A DNA stretch of 64,000 nt from CS4-C045 sp963844115 (GTDB lineage Bacteria > Planctomycetota > Planctomycetia > Pirellulales > UBA7805), in NCBI GenBank assembly GCA_963844115.1, contig CAWJNN010000063.1:14349-78348 (forward strand), given 5' to 3'. Shown here one piece after another: positions 32,877-42,510 of the stretch. Below the pieces are notes generated by a model. It was not told the DNA's origin, did not search any database, and saw only the letters and a list, made by a program, of their open reading frames with translations. Made by a program: the position numbers and the translations under genes. How positions within the stretch are numbered: position 1 is the stretch's first letter; each line of letters starts with the position of its first letter.

Positions 32877-33743
32877 ATGAACTTGCCGGACGACACCAGC
32901 TTCGTGATCGATGGGGTGCGTGTGCCCCGCTTCCTCTATGGGACCGCTTGGAAGGAGGACGACTCGCAGCGACTGACCGAACTTGCTGTACAGCAAGGTT
33001 TTCGTGGGATCGATACGGCGAACCAACGGCAACATTATTACGAAGAAGGTGTCGGGCATGCGGTCGCGGCAGCGATCGAGAATGGACGCGTCGTCCGCGA
33101 CGAGCTGTTTTTGCAGACCAAGTTCACATTCCAGGCGGGACAGGATCATCGTCTGCCCTACGATCCTGCGGCGCCGATCGCGAGTCAAGTAGAACAGTCG
33201 TTCGCCAGTTCATTGGAACATCTTGGCGTCGATACGATTGATTCCTACGTGCTACACGGACCTAGTCAAAGAAACGGACTGGGGTCGGCCGACTGGGATG
33301 CCTGGCGGGCGATGGAGTCCATTCATGACAGCGGTCGGGCTCGTTTGCTGGGCGTCAGTAACGTTACGCTCGAACAATTGCAGGCGCTGTGCGAGGACGC
33401 GCGCGTGCGACCTCGCCTTGTCCAGAACCGGTGTTTTTCGATAAACGGCTGGGATTTTCAAGTGCGGGAGTTCTGCACGGCGAACGAAATCGTCTATCAG
33501 GGTTTCTCGCTCTTAACGGCCAACCGCGAGACGCTAGCACATCCCGATCTGGTTTCGATCGCCAGGCGGTACGGTCGCGACATCGCGCAGATTATCTTTC
33601 GCTTTGCGATGGACGTCGGAATGATTCCTCTGACGGGGACCACCAACGCGGATCACATGCGGGCGGATCTTGAGGTGTTCGATTTTCGGCTGGAGCCGGA
33701 GGAAGTTGAGTTGATCGAGCGGCTGGCGGTGAGGGCCGATTAG
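32877..33743 (+). CDS. aldo/keto reductase
   Basis: The protein has 288 residues from ATG 32877 (MNLPDDTSFVIDGVRVP). The (beta/alpha)8 family features are FRGIDTANQRQHYYEEGVGH (Asp, Tyr), LFLQTKFTF (Lys), YVLHGPS (His) and the late cofactor region MIPLTGTTNADHMRADL. It is distinct from the reductase at 12952. The substrate is unknown. Confidence 0.87.
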   Translation: MNLPDDTSFVIDGVRVPRFLYGTAWKEDDSQRLTELAVQQGFRGIDTANQRQHYYEEGVGHAVAAAIENGRVVRDELFLQTKFTFQAGQDHRLPYDPAAPIASQVEQSFASSLEHLGVDTIDSYVLHGPSQRNGLGSADWDAWRAMESIHDSGRARLLGVSNVTLEQLQALCEDARVRPRLVQNRCFSINGWDFQVREFCTANEIVYQGFSLLTANRETLAHPDLVSIARRYGRDIAQIIFRFAMDVGMIPLTGTTNADHMRADLEVFDFRLEPEEVELIERLAVRAD

Positions 33744-33780
33744 CCCAGCGCGGCTCATGGCCGCAGCCAACTCGTAAGAT

Positions 33781-33823
33781 GGGCACTCTTGCCCGTCATC
33801 TGGGCAAACGGGCAGGAGTGCCC
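33781..33823. repeat. inverted repeat after the aldo/keto reductase gene
   Basis: GGGCACTCTTGCCCGT and ACGGGCAGGAGTGCCC pair over 16 positions with one mismatch around 11 bases. It may serve as a terminator. I have the impression that such GGGCACTCCTGCCCG foldbacks are frequent in planctomycete gaps. Confidence 0.6.
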
Positions 33824-33937
33824 GTTCTACAGACATTTGCGCTCGCTGCGAAAACTTGAACCGTTAGTAGCACGGAAAAGGATTCTGCTTTTGTCCTATC
33901 CGGTACGTCTGTGGCTCAACGAGCGTCTGACTTGCGG

Positions 33938-34147
33938 TCATTCGTAGTCTTGTTCTGGTTCGGCGGAAGCGTGGGCGTTCGCGTCTTCGTCGATTTCTAC
34001 TCGGATGACGCTCGGATGGCAGCACACCGGGCAGTCTTCGACGTACTCCTGTCTGGATCCCTGAGAAAAATCTACCGGGATGACGATCTCCTCGCCGCAG
34101 GAAGGACAGGTATACGATGTGTCGCTTTGCATATTTACGGGCTGCAA
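33938..34147 (-). CDS. CPXCG-motif cysteine-rich protein
   Basis: The protein has 69 residues (a shorter start at 34132 is possible). SYTCPSCGEEIVIPVDFSQG, the middle QEYVEDCPVCCHPSVIRVEI and an acidic tail define the Cys_rich_CPXCG family, a small zinc-binding protein of unknown function. Confidence 0.85.
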   Translation of the reverse strand: MQPVNMQSDTSYTCPSCGEEIVIPVDFSQGSRQEYVEDCPVCCHPSVIRVEIDEDANAHASAEPEQDYE

Positions 34148-34349
34148 TCCCCAGAATGAGTTCTGCCGCCGACCAGGGGGAAGGAAGAAGGCAGAATGCG
34201 GTGGCGGTCAACTGGGCTATTTTATCTCACATCTTCTCTCCTTACGCTTCCCGCGCCGCTAACTTTTCACCAGATCCTTGAAGTTCGCTGCGCAATACCG
34301 GACAATGTCGTGGCTTGTATGGAATCTGATGGTGATGGACCGCAGGCTT

Positions 34350-35321
34350 ATGGGTAACAAAGAACGACAGGCAGAGCGGCATCAGCGGTACGCTCGCATT
34401 CTTACGGCGCTGGTTGATCGGGACCAGTTTACACTGGGCGAAATCCGGCAGGTTTGTCCGGAGGATCATGCCGCTCTGGTCCCTCGTGTCGTCAGCCGGC
34501 TGGAACAAGACGGTTTGGTCCGGCGGAACCAGGCGACCAAGGATCTGGCGTTCGTGTGGTCGGTCGACCGGGATAATTTCTCCGGATCGCAGTGGCTGGA
34601 TACGGTGATCTACGGCGCTCAGATTCCCGAAACGCCGCAGCAGGATCGGCCGCGTGAACGGCTGCTGTCGGGCGGGACCGCGGGACTACGGACGTCGGAT
34701 CTGCTGGCGATCTTAATCCGCAGCGGTCGTAGCGGCGAATCGGCCGTCCAGTCCGGTGAGAAAATTGCCGCTCGGTACAATGGCCGCCTGGAGCAGTTGA
34801 TCAATGCAGGCGTCGGCGAATTGAAGAGTATCAGCGAAGCGGTCGGACCGACGGCGTACTGTCAGATCATGGCGGGCATAGAACTGGGACGCCGCGTGGC
34901 GAATGCAGCGGAGCAGAATAACAGCCACCGAATTAAAATCGATTCCACCGCCGACGCGGTCGACTTCTGTCGAACAAAATTCGCTCGACTTGCCGCGGAC
35001 GCGAAACAAGAAGAGCTGCATGTTGTTACGCTGGACACTCAACTACAGCTAATCAATACTCATTGCGTCACGAAAGGTCTGCTGGATTCCAACACACTTC
35101 ATCCCCGTGAGGTCTTTCGACCCGCCATTCAGGATGCGGCCAAGGCGATTATCATTGTCCACAATCATCCCTCCGGCGATCCGACGCCCAGCCCCAAAGA
35201 CCTGGATGTCACCCGGCGACTGGAGGAAGCAGCTCAAACGGTCGATATCCAGTTGCTGGATCACATCATCGTGGCGACGGGCGGGACGACGAGTATTCAG
35301 GAATATCGCCTGGAGATTTAA
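34350..35321 (+). CDS. radC: RadC family JAB-domain protein with an N-terminal HTH region
   Basis: The protein has 323 residues if started at ATG 34350 (MGNKERQAERHQRY). Residues about 10-70 look like a winged helix (TLGEIRQVCPEDHAALVPRV). The RadC part follows: PRERLLSGGTAGLRTSDLLA, then the JAMM motif in IIIVHNHPSGDPTPSPKDLD. RadC proteins carry a JAB/MPN metal site, and a role in DNA repair has been disputed. ATGs at 34278 and 34329 are in frame, so the start is uncertain. Confidence 0.85.
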   Translation: MGNKERQAERHQRYARILTALVDRDQFTLGEIRQVCPEDHAALVPRVVSRLEQDGLVRRNQATKDLAFVWSVDRDNFSGSQWLDTVIYGAQIPETPQQDRPRERLLSGGTAGLRTSDLLAILIRSGRSGESAVQSGEKIAARYNGRLEQLINAGVGELKSISEAVGPTAYCQIMAGIELGRRVANAAEQNNSHRIKIDSTADAVDFCRTKFARLAADAKQEELHVVTLDTQLQLINTHCVTKGLLDSNTLHPREVFRPAIQDAAKAIIIVHNHPSGDPTPSPKDLDVTRRLEEAAQTVDIQLLDHIIVATGGTTSIQEYRLEI

Positions 35322-35325
35322 AGAA

Positions 35326-35430
35326 CGTCGAACATCGAACTTCCAACGTCGAACGCCCAATTGGGAAAGTGCTAGCCACATCACCCTTAACTTCGACGTT
35401 GGGCGTTGAACGTTCGATGTTCCTCTGACC
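35326..35430. repeat. inverted repeat between radC and the EamA gene
   Basis: GAACATCGAACTTCCAACG ... and GGGCGTTGAACGTTCGATGTTC are near-complementary, with an internal run of AACGTCGAA-like pentamers. It is a foldback that could end radC transcription. Confidence 0.55.
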
Positions 35431-35446
35431 CTTATCTCTGCTTTGC

Positions 35447-36335
35447 ATGGTTGGCGAATTAGCAGCTCTTACGACCGCAGTGCTATGGGCGATTTCGGCG
35501 GTTATCTACCGGCAGTTGGGCGCGCGCGTCCAGCCGTTCAATTTGAATCTCTACAAGGGTGTGATCTCGGTCGGATTCTATATTGTCACGCTGGCCGCGG
35601 TGGGGCAGTTGACGTTAGACATCGATCGGTACGCCGTGGTCACGCTGCTGATCGGGGGGGTGATCGGAATCGGGATTGGCGACACGGCGTTTTTCGCGGC
35701 GCTGAACCGGATAGGGGAACGGCGGACCGTTCTGATGTCCGACACGCTGTCGCCGGCATTCGCGACGTTGTTGGCCCTGATCGCGTTGCGCGAACTGCTT
35801 TCGGCTCAGGCGTTCGTCGGAATCGTAGTGACGGTCGGCGGTGTCGCCTGGGTCGTGGCCGAGCGGAAAACCGTGAATCATGTCGACCGGCGGGGATTGA
35901 GGTCCGGTGTCTTGTTCGGCTTGCTGGCATCGTCTTGTCAGGCGATCGGAATTGTGATCTCGCGGGCCGTGTTGACTCAGACCGACGTGACAGTGCTGCA
36001 AAGCGCGTCGCTACGGCTGATGGGTGGATTGGTGATTCCATTGGCCTGGATCGCGGTCCAAGGGCAGTCGTACCTTCCTGCAACGGTTCGTAGCCGGCGG
36101 TTGTGGGCGGTGATCGTGGGTACGACACTGATGAGCACCTATTTGGGAATCATGCTCCAACAACTGGCGCTGAAACACACCGAGGCGGGGATTGTGCAGA
36201 CGTTGATCGCAACAGCGGCATTGTTTGTGTTGCCGCTGGTGGCGCCTGCGCGGGGAGCGGATAGGTCCGCGCGCGGTGGCAGGTGCGATCGTGGCGGTGA
36301 TCGGGATCGCGATTTTGTTCTGGGCGAAGCGCTAG
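35447..36335 (+). CDS. EamA/DMT family transporter (3' end frameshifted)
   Basis: A ten-helix metabolite exporter: LAALTTAVLWAISAVIYRQ, GIGIGDTAFFAALNRIGERR, LLALIALRELLSAQAFVGIV and a second half with SSCQAIGIVISRAVLTQTD and TYLGIMLQQLALKHTEAGIV. After FVLPLVA the good frame continues as GERIGPRAVAGAIVAVIGIA-ILFWAKR with TAG at 36333, so a base is missing or extra near 36250. The cargo is unknown. Confidence 0.85.
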
Positions 36336-36686
36336 GAGCTGAGGGGATGAATGGCGCGCGGTGTTCACTTGAACCTCCGTTTCTAGATCCCCGTTCCCGG
36401 TTCCTGAACTCCTCTTCTGTTGCCTTTTCACAACATCGTTCTTTAATCGTTGTATCGTGGCCCGCGGATTTGCTCGGCTTGGGAACGTGAGCTAGGTTTG
36501 TGCTGGCAGCGAAGTCCGCTGGGCGGGAATTGCTGCTGAGACTTCGTGTCTCGCGTCACAGTATTTTCCTTACCGTGTTTGCTTTACAGTATTCGCGTCA
36601 CGGTGTTCACCGCGATGCTTAACGGCCGCTCGGTCTTATTCGTTAGCTCGTCTTTTCTTAATCAGACTCCACTTGGATTGCGCCCG

Positions 36687-37730
36687 ATGTCGGCTACCGC
36701 GACGGACGAAACTCAGGACAGGTTGAACGAACCGGCCCAGGCCGTACGTACTCTGGTGGACCAGCTGCGCGACGGACATCAACGGGCAGCCGATTTCGCC
36801 AGCGAGCTTTTGACCGATTTCGCCAATGCCGTTTCAGAACATGCCGTTCAACTAGAGCAACTGCAGGAACAGTTGAACCTGCAGAACGAGCACCTGGAAT
36901 CCGAACAGGCCGCTCGACAGGAAGATCAAGCCACCCTGGATGAATTACGCCAGAGACTAAACGACGTCGAAGATGCGCTGGATATCGAACGGGAAAAAGC
37001 CGACGAGGCGGCCAGGTCCAACGATGACGCGAAACAACTGGCCGACGACATCATGCAGCAGCGCGATCAGCTGCAGGAAAAGCTGGTCACGGCCAACAGT
37101 TCTATTTCGGAACTAGACGACCTGCGCGGACGCTTTCAGGCGGCCGAGGAACAGCGCCAGCTGTTGGAGGGCGAGAAAGCCACTGCCCTGGCTGCTTGTG
37201 ACGAAACCCGTGAGCAATTGGCGGCCGCCGAATCGGCAGTCGCGGAGCGCGAGTCGGAACTGCAGAGCGAAATCGATCTGTTGACCAGCCGCCTCGCGTC
37301 GATGGAGGAGTCGGCTGACCAGACGGCGGGGCAACGGGAAGAAAAGATCCAAGAACTGCAGGCCGAACTGGACCGCATGGGCGAAGCGCTGAGTGCCGCC
37401 GATGCCGAGCGACAGACGGCGACCGACCAGCGAACGGAAACCGAGGCCTTGTGCGAACAGCTGCGCCGGCAGCTGGACGAACTGCAGCACGAAACCGAAG
37501 CCGAATTGAATTCGGCGCTGCACGACGCTACGGCTCGTAATGAGGACCTGCAGCGGGAAGCCGAACAGTTGCGTAACCAACTGGCCGAGTTGAAAGAGCG
37601 TACTTCCGCGAAACGACTTAGCACCGTGGCGTCGGCGTTAATGCCGGGCAGCGGAGACGAATCGTTGAAACAACAGATGAAACACTTACAACGCGATGCT
37701 GCTCGACGACGTTCGAGAAATGACGCGTGA
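36687..37730 (+). CDS. long coiled-coil protein, first gene of the GTPase/GAP1 operon
   Basis: The protein has 347 residues from ATG 36687 (MSATATDETQ); the longer frame upstream has no support. Residues about 30-320 are an almost unbroken, Glu/Gln/Leu-rich coiled coil (EQLQEQLNLQNEHLESEQAA, ELQAELDRMGEALSAADAE). The C-terminus is basic (HLQRDAARRRSRNDA). Its stop overlaps the GTG start of the next gene (GTGA). It may be a structural or sensor partner of the membrane and GTPase components. No enzymatic motif is seen. Confidence 0.72.
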   Translation: MSATATDETQDRLNEPAQAVRTLVDQLRDGHQRAADFASELLTDFANAVSEHAVQLEQLQEQLNLQNEHLESEQAARQEDQATLDELRQRLNDVEDALDIEREKADEAARSNDDAKQLADDIMQQRDQLQEKLVTANSSISELDDLRGRFQAAEEQRQLLEGEKATALAACDETREQLAAAESAVAERESELQSEIDLLTSRLASMEESADQTAGQREEKIQELQAELDRMGEALSAADAERQTATDQRTETEALCEQLRRQLDELQHETEAELNSALHDATARNEDLQREAEQLRNQLAELKERTSAKRLSTVASALMPGSGDESLKQQMKHLQRDAARRRSRNDA

Positions 37731-38976
37731 GCGAGGTTGTCGTGCGATACTTGTGGGTACCGGTCATCGTTATCGGCTTTGTGCTTATCCCTGTTGGCGC
37801 CGTCGCCGGTCAGTTTGCTCAGGTTCTCCTGGGCGGGCTTGCGGCCGGCTTAGGCGTCTGGCGGTGGCGAGCAGATCGATTCGTGCAACAGGACGCGCAC
37901 CAGCGACGGGCTGGCGTCGATAAAGAAACGATGGAACACGACAAGAACCTGCCGGCCGACGCCGACGATATGGTCGAACGGTTGATCGAACAATCGTTGA
38001 AGGACGAACGGGCCGCCGTGCTGTTGCGACCTGAGCTGGCCGCGACACTGTCGAACGAGCACCTTCGGCTGGCGGTGGATCAATTCACTGCGTTGACTTC
38101 GATCGTGCCGCAAGGTCGCGTGGCGGTTCATACGGCAGTGGCCCGGGTGCAGGCGCCGGACATGCGCGAAGCCGCCCGAAGCAACCGATCGTCGATGCGT
38201 TCTACCTGGATCGATACGCCGTGACAAACCAGCAGTTTCAGCGGTTTGTTGATGCGGGTGGCTACGAAGAAATGGATTACTGGCCGACAGAGTCGTGGGC
38301 CGAGCTGATGGAGTTTGTCGACGCGACCGGACAACTCGGACCGCGCTTTTGGCGCAACGGAGAATACTCAGCAGGCAAGGCGAATCATCCGGTCGTCGGA
38401 GTCAATTGGTACGAGGCGTCTGCTTATGCCCATTGGGCCGGTCGGCGATTGCCGACGGACTCCGAATGGGTGAAGGCAGCGAGTTGGCCGGTGGAGGTCG
38501 AAACGGGCCAACTTGCCGTCCGACGTTATCCTTGGGGAGACGTCATGGGGCAAGGCCAGGCCAATGTGTACAACGCCGGCGTTGGCGACACGGCCGAAGT
38601 GGATGGTTTTCCCGAAAACGTCAGTGCCAATGGTGTGTACCAGCTGGCCGGAAATGTCTGGGAATGGACGCTAGATGATGCCGGTGAAGCGGTCGAGTCG
38701 GCCATGATCGCGGGCGACATGATCCTGCCCAGTGCGATGAAGTGCATTCGCGGCGGCGCGTTTGATACGTATTTTGAAAATCAGGCCAGCTGCGAGTTCC
38801 GCAGTGCCGAGCGACCGACCGCTCGCAAACACAACGTCGGATTTCGTTGTGTCGTCAGCGTGGCCGATATCGTGGATGTAACGGGTGACGTTACCGCTCT
38901 GGAATCCCATGACCTGCAAGCTGCTGGCTATGACGACCCGGAAGGCGCGGAAGCGCTAGAGGAGTGTGGTGTATGA
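37727..38976 (+). CDS. membrane-anchored FGE-sulfatase-domain (SUMF1/EgtB-like) protein, frameshifted
   Basis: It starts at GTG 37727. A hydrophobic anchor (VPVIVIGFVLIPVGAVAGQF) is followed by charged helices, then near 38180 the frame changes and reads IVDAFYLDRYAVTNQQFQRF, GVNWYEASAYAHWAGRRLPT, NVWEWT, CIRGGAFD and FRSAERPTARKHNVGFRCV. These are the hallmarks of the formylglycine-generating-enzyme fold. One base is missing after REAAR. In conflict systems FGE-like domains are often non-catalytic binding or variable modules (the C-type-lectin-like fold). The catalytic Cys pair of true FGE is not evident. The stop overlaps the next start (ATGA). Confidence 0.75.
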
Positions 38977-39884
38977 GTAACCTGGTCTCGGTATCCCTGG
39001 ATTCGTGTCAATGGAGCGACAGCGATTCAGTCCATTGTCATATTTGCAGGACGGCAAATGCGGGCGGCGCCGAACTGTGCCAGTCATGCTTTGCACCGTT
39101 GGCACTGTCACGTCAGGCTGCCGAACTAAAGACTGAGCCGTACGCGATCGCGGTGCTGGGATCGGCCGGCGCCGGCAAGACGGTCTACCTGGGAATGCTT
39201 ATGGACATCCTGTCGCGGCGAGAAGCGGGTATGCAGCTGCTCGCTCGTGGCGCGTTTTCCATCAACATGCAGCAGTCGACTGCACGTGCGCTCGCTCATT
39301 GCGAATTTCCGGAAAAAACGCCCAACGAACCGGACCGCTGGAACTGGGTCCATTGCCAGGTGAAACAGCCCAAGGTTCGTAAGGCGCGGGAAGTGATTAT
39401 TCCCGATCCGGCTGGGGAAGCGATTTTGGAAGAAATCGATCATCCAGGCAGTTATCCGGCGGTCAAAGCGGTGCTGGAACGATGTCGCGGCGTGCTGGTG
39501 CTGGTCGACACGGCCGCGATGGAGGAGGGTTGCCCGGATCAGGAATATTTCGCGATGAAAGTGTTGGGCTATCTGGCCGAGTTGCGCGACGGATCAATGA
39601 AGGGCTGGGGCCAACGACCAGTGGGTGTCGTGTTCAGCAAGGCCGACCAATGCGAATCATGTTTTGAAAATCCGGAGCACTATGCCAAGAGCCGTGCGTC
39701 GGCGATGTGGCGTCAGTGTACCGAGCGGTTCCGCAAGCACGCCTTCTTCGCGTGTGGCGTTGCGGGCGGGTTTGGGTACCGGGTGATGGAGGGCGACGAT
39801 GTGCCGGTGCCGGTACCCCTTCGTGTGGAACCGCGCGGGATCGTTGAGCCTTTCGAATGGTTGATGAAGAATGTCCGCAAATAA
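38973..39884 (+). CDS. zinc-ribbon P-loop GTPase (double-GTPase/DO-GTPase2-like)
   Basis: The protein has 303 residues from ATG 38973. A zinc ribbon at about 22-40 (CHICRTANAGGAELCQSCF) precedes a GTPase domain: P-loop GSAGAGKT at 63-70, a DxxG-like DPAG at about 145-148, VLVLVDTAAMEE, and SKAD near 221 in place of NKxD. This arrangement matches the DO-GTPase families that accompany GAP1 proteins in NTP-dependent conflict systems. It lies between the FGE-like membrane protein and the GAP1-N2 gene, with coding overlaps on both sides. Confidence 0.78.
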   Translation: MSNLVSVSLDSCQWSDSDSVHCHICRTANAGGAELCQSCFAPLALSRQAAELKTEPYAIAVLGSAGAGKTVYLGMLMDILSRREAGMQLLARGAFSINMQQSTARALAHCEFPEKTPNEPDRWNWVHCQVKQPKVRKAREVIIPDPAGEAILEEIDHPGSYPAVKAVLERCRGVLVLVDTAAMEEGCPDQEYFAMKVLGYLAELRDGSMKGWGQRPVGVVFSKADQCESCFENPEHYAKSRASAMWRQCTERFRKHAFFACGVAGGFGYRVMEGDDVPVPVPLRVEPRGIVEPFEWLMKNVRK

Positions 39885-40599
39885 CGCATCGACGGCATCG
39901 CCAACTTTGCCCGTCGTCCGGCTCGATCAAGCGGTGTTTACGTCCGCTCGGACTCGACGTTCGGACGGTTATCAGCTGGTCGCGCGAAGTCAGGGGATGA
40001 GCGCCGAAGACCAGGCGGCCTTGGCCCGCTGGGGCCCGTCGCACGATTCGCTGATCGAGGACGCGGAAAGGAGCATCAATTTCTTTCCGCTGCCCAGCGG
40101 AGCGTTCTGTCTGTCCTTGACGACGGCGGGGGGCGCCGAACACAGCGGCCGCCGGGGAGCGCGGCACTATACGCATTGTTTGGTCTGCAGCGCAGCGGAC
40201 CTGGCCGTCGTCGATAACAATCCCTGGGCACTATTTGCCGCGGCTTTTCGTGATGACCTGTTCGCGGTGGGCGATTCGGTTCCGGAGAGTTTGCCTCCGG
40301 TCGAAATTCCAATAGACGCGGAACTGACGTGGCCTGTTTGCGAAATCCCCGCATCGGTTCCAGGTGCCATGCCGAGCAATAACTGTGTGATTGTGGGGGC
40401 CGTGGACCGCGAAGCGGTCGTGGCTGGTGTCGTCGCGGCATTGCCACGGGATCAGCGGCTGACGTGTTCGTTTGCGACGGCGCTACGTCATTCGCCACGA
40501 CGCCCATTTCGTCTGATGTGTTTGGGAGAGGATCCCAAGCTATGTCGGCGCTTGATGCGCCAGGGGCACCAGGTGTTTGATCAGACGGTGCCCGTGTGA
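39871..40599 (+). CDS. GAP1-N2 domain protein (GTPase-associated protein)
   Basis: The protein has 242 residues. The pattern RLDQAVFTSARTRRSDGYQL, LARWGPSHDSL, FFPLPSGAFCLSLTTAGGAE and HSGRRGARHYTHCLV is that of GAP1 N-terminal domain type 2, a partner of double GTPases. It overlaps the GTPase gene by 14 bases. Only the N2 domain and a short C-terminal part are present; longer members carry further middle and C-terminal domains. Its biochemical role is not known. By context it would regulate or read the GTPase. Confidence 0.75.
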   Translation: MSANNASTASPTLPVVRLDQAVFTSARTRRSDGYQLVARSQGMSAEDQAALARWGPSHDSLIEDAERSINFFPLPSGAFCLSLTTAGGAEHSGRRGARHYTHCLVCSAADLAVVDNNPWALFAAAFRDDLFAVGDSVPESLPPVEIPIDAELTWPVCEIPASVPGAMPSNNCVIVGAVDREAVVAGVVAALPRDQRLTCSFATALRHSPRRPFRLMCLGEDPKLCRRLMRQGHQVFDQTVPV

Positions 40600-40686
40600 G
40601 CCGCCTTCCACGGCTGAATGATTTTGCCCCATCGTTGGTCTCCGTTGGGTCGCGGTGAAACGATCGGTCCCGCCACGTCGCCGCGA

Positions 40687-41964
40687 CTATGCTCCGAAGC
40701 GACTGCGGTGGGCCCAGAGGCCCAGGGCGGGTTTGCTGACGTAGTAGATCCGTTCCCCGTCGGGCAGTTGGTTCCAGCCGTCGTGAAGTTTCGCTGGATC
40801 GTAACGTTTTTGCATTTCATCGAGATCGGCGTAGTCGTAGCCCACGCTTTCGATTTCTTCGCGCGACAGGCCACCGGGACAATAGGTGACACGGAAGCGG
40901 TTTTCTGTCGAACCATGCATTAGGTGCGCCGCCGCGGAGAGATTTTGCTGGAGTTCGGCGTCTTCTTCGACAAACTGCATGACTTCTGTCGTGGTGCGAT
41001 AGCCGTATTTGCGTATCAAGCGGTCGATCTCCGGGTCCTCGCCACAAGTCCGTACACCTTCTGCCAGCACGACTAGTTCTCCTTCATCGGCGATAGCCAA
41101 TCGCGTGCGGTAGATCGACTTGTTGCCGATCCATGTGCTGTGGAACTCGTCTGGATCCAGATAGGTGACGATTTTATTCGGCATCTGGTCGAGGATTGCG
41201 ATGTTCACCTGCCTGGAAAGTTCGGCGGCGCGGTTGAAACACTCGGTATCGTCGCCGATGAACAGTCCTCGCACGGCCAGCCCGTTGTCATCGGTCATGC
41301 CAATAACGGTCAGCACATAGACGATCGGCATCTCAGCACAGAATAACTTTTCCGCTTGATTCAGGATTCTTCGCACGGGCGTGTCGGTCTTGCCCAGCGT
41401 CTGTTCAATTCCGCAGGCGGCGCTAATGAAATGCGAGGTGTTGATGCCCAGCGGACCGCCGGTTCCGATGAACAGGTTCTTGTTGAAGTTGGCCATGCCG
41501 ATGACTTCATGGGGAACGACCTGGCCGATCGAGAGGATCAGGTCGTGTCCGCCCTGGCAGACGAGTTTGTTCATCTGCGCCGTCCATGGTTTATCGAAGA
41601 CACCTTCGGTCGCCTCGGCGACATCATTGGCCGGGACGTCGCCCAGCGTGACAACATCGCTGCGCCAATCGTGCCGGCGGATCAGTGACTGGGGCAGCGA
41701 GGGGAACATGCGGTCCAGCTGCCAGGATTTCATCGGGAAATGGGTTCCCAGCGCTGGTAGCACGTCGACCAGGTTCGAGCCATAGTAATCGTGCGCCAGG
41801 CAGGTCAGTTTTCCGGCCTGGCTGGCGGCGCGAGTAAAATCGGGTGGTACGGCCAGTACTCGCTGGCGCGGGCCCAATTGATCAAAAGAGTTGGTTAGAG
41901 CTGCCCGTAGATCGTTGTCGCTGAGCGCGGTGTCCGGCGATCCCTGGGCAAAATAAAGTACCAT
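40687..41964 (-). CDS. LarA-like (nickel-dependent lactate racemase family) protein
   Basis: The protein has 425 residues. The N-terminal part has VLAVPPDFTRAAS in place of the canonical DxTRP, a middle IGQVVPHEVIGMANFNKNLF with the conserved His, and IGTGGPLGINTSHFISAA. The C-terminal domain has VLAEGVRTCGEDPEIDRLI. LarA enzymes use a nickel-pincer cofactor to racemise 2-hydroxy acids. Planctomycetes have many paralogues of unknown substrate, and no larB/larC/larE gene is next to it. Confidence 0.8.
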   Translation of the reverse strand: MVLYFAQGSPDTALSDNDLRAALTNSFDQLGPRQRVLAVPPDFTRAASQAGKLTCLAHDYYGSNLVDVLPALGTHFPMKSWQLDRMFPSLPQSLIRRHDWRSDVVTLGDVPANDVAEATEGVFDKPWTAQMNKLVCQGGHDLILSIGQVVPHEVIGMANFNKNLFIGTGGPLGINTSHFISAACGIEQTLGKTDTPVRRILNQAEKLFCAEMPIVYVLTVIGMTDDNGLAVRGLFIGDDTECFNRAAELSRQVNIAILDQMPNKIVTYLDPDEFHSTWIGNKSIYRTRLAIADEGELVVLAEGVRTCGEDPEIDRLIRKYGYRTTTEVMQFVEEDAELQQNLSAAAHLMHGSTENRFRVTYCPGGLSREEIESVGYDYADLDEMQKRYDPAKLHDGWNQLPDGERIYYVSKPALGLWAHRSRFGA

Positions 41965-42090
41965 GGTGATCCGAATTGTTATCTTCAGACGGGAAGAGTA
42001 GTCTGCCTATGGATTATAGCGATTCGTATAACGCTTACCGAGGATGTCAATCCGTGGCTAAGAACAATGGCGGTGGGGTGATATTAACTG

Positions 42091-42510
42091 ATGATTGACT
42101 TGCATGGGGCGGGACCCTGGATTGTACTGGCATCGGGTTTGATGTTTGCCGTCAGTCTGACGGTGTTGCCGATCGTCATTATTTATCTTCCGCGAGACTA
42201 CTTTTCCAGTGATACGCCCCGGTTCGCAGCGTTGAACGAAGCGCATCCCGTCCTGCGGTGGGTCGTCTTGATCGTCAAGAACCTGGGAGGGGTGTTGCTG
42301 ATTGCCGCTGGTCTGGTGATGCTGGTGACCCCAGGTCAGGGATTGCTGGCTCTGTTGGTGGGCGTGATGCTGCTGGACGTGCCGGCGAAGCGCAAGTTGG
42401 AGCGCAAATTCTTGTACCGCCCTTCGGTATTGCGCGTGATCAATCGGATCCGAGCCAGGGCAGGTCGGCCACCGCTGGATCATGCCGATCAGGAAGATGC
42501 CGAAGGGTGA
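42091..42510 (+). CDS. PGPGW-type transmembrane protein
   Basis: The protein has 139 residues with an N-terminal helix (WIVLASGLMFAVSLTVLPIV) and a second pair around LGGVLLIAAGLVMLVTPGQG-LLALLVGVMLLD. TPGQG followed by KRKLERKFL is the family's loop and basic end. Function unknown. Its 3' end overlaps the convergent DUF2071 gene by 22 bases. Confidence 0.78.
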   Translation: MIDLHGAGPWIVLASGLMFAVSLTVLPIVIIYLPRDYFSSDTPRFAALNEAHPVLRWVVLIVKNLGGVLLIAAGLVMLVTPGQGLLALLVGVMLLDVPAKRKLERKFLYRPSVLRVINRIRARAGRPPLDHADQEDAEG

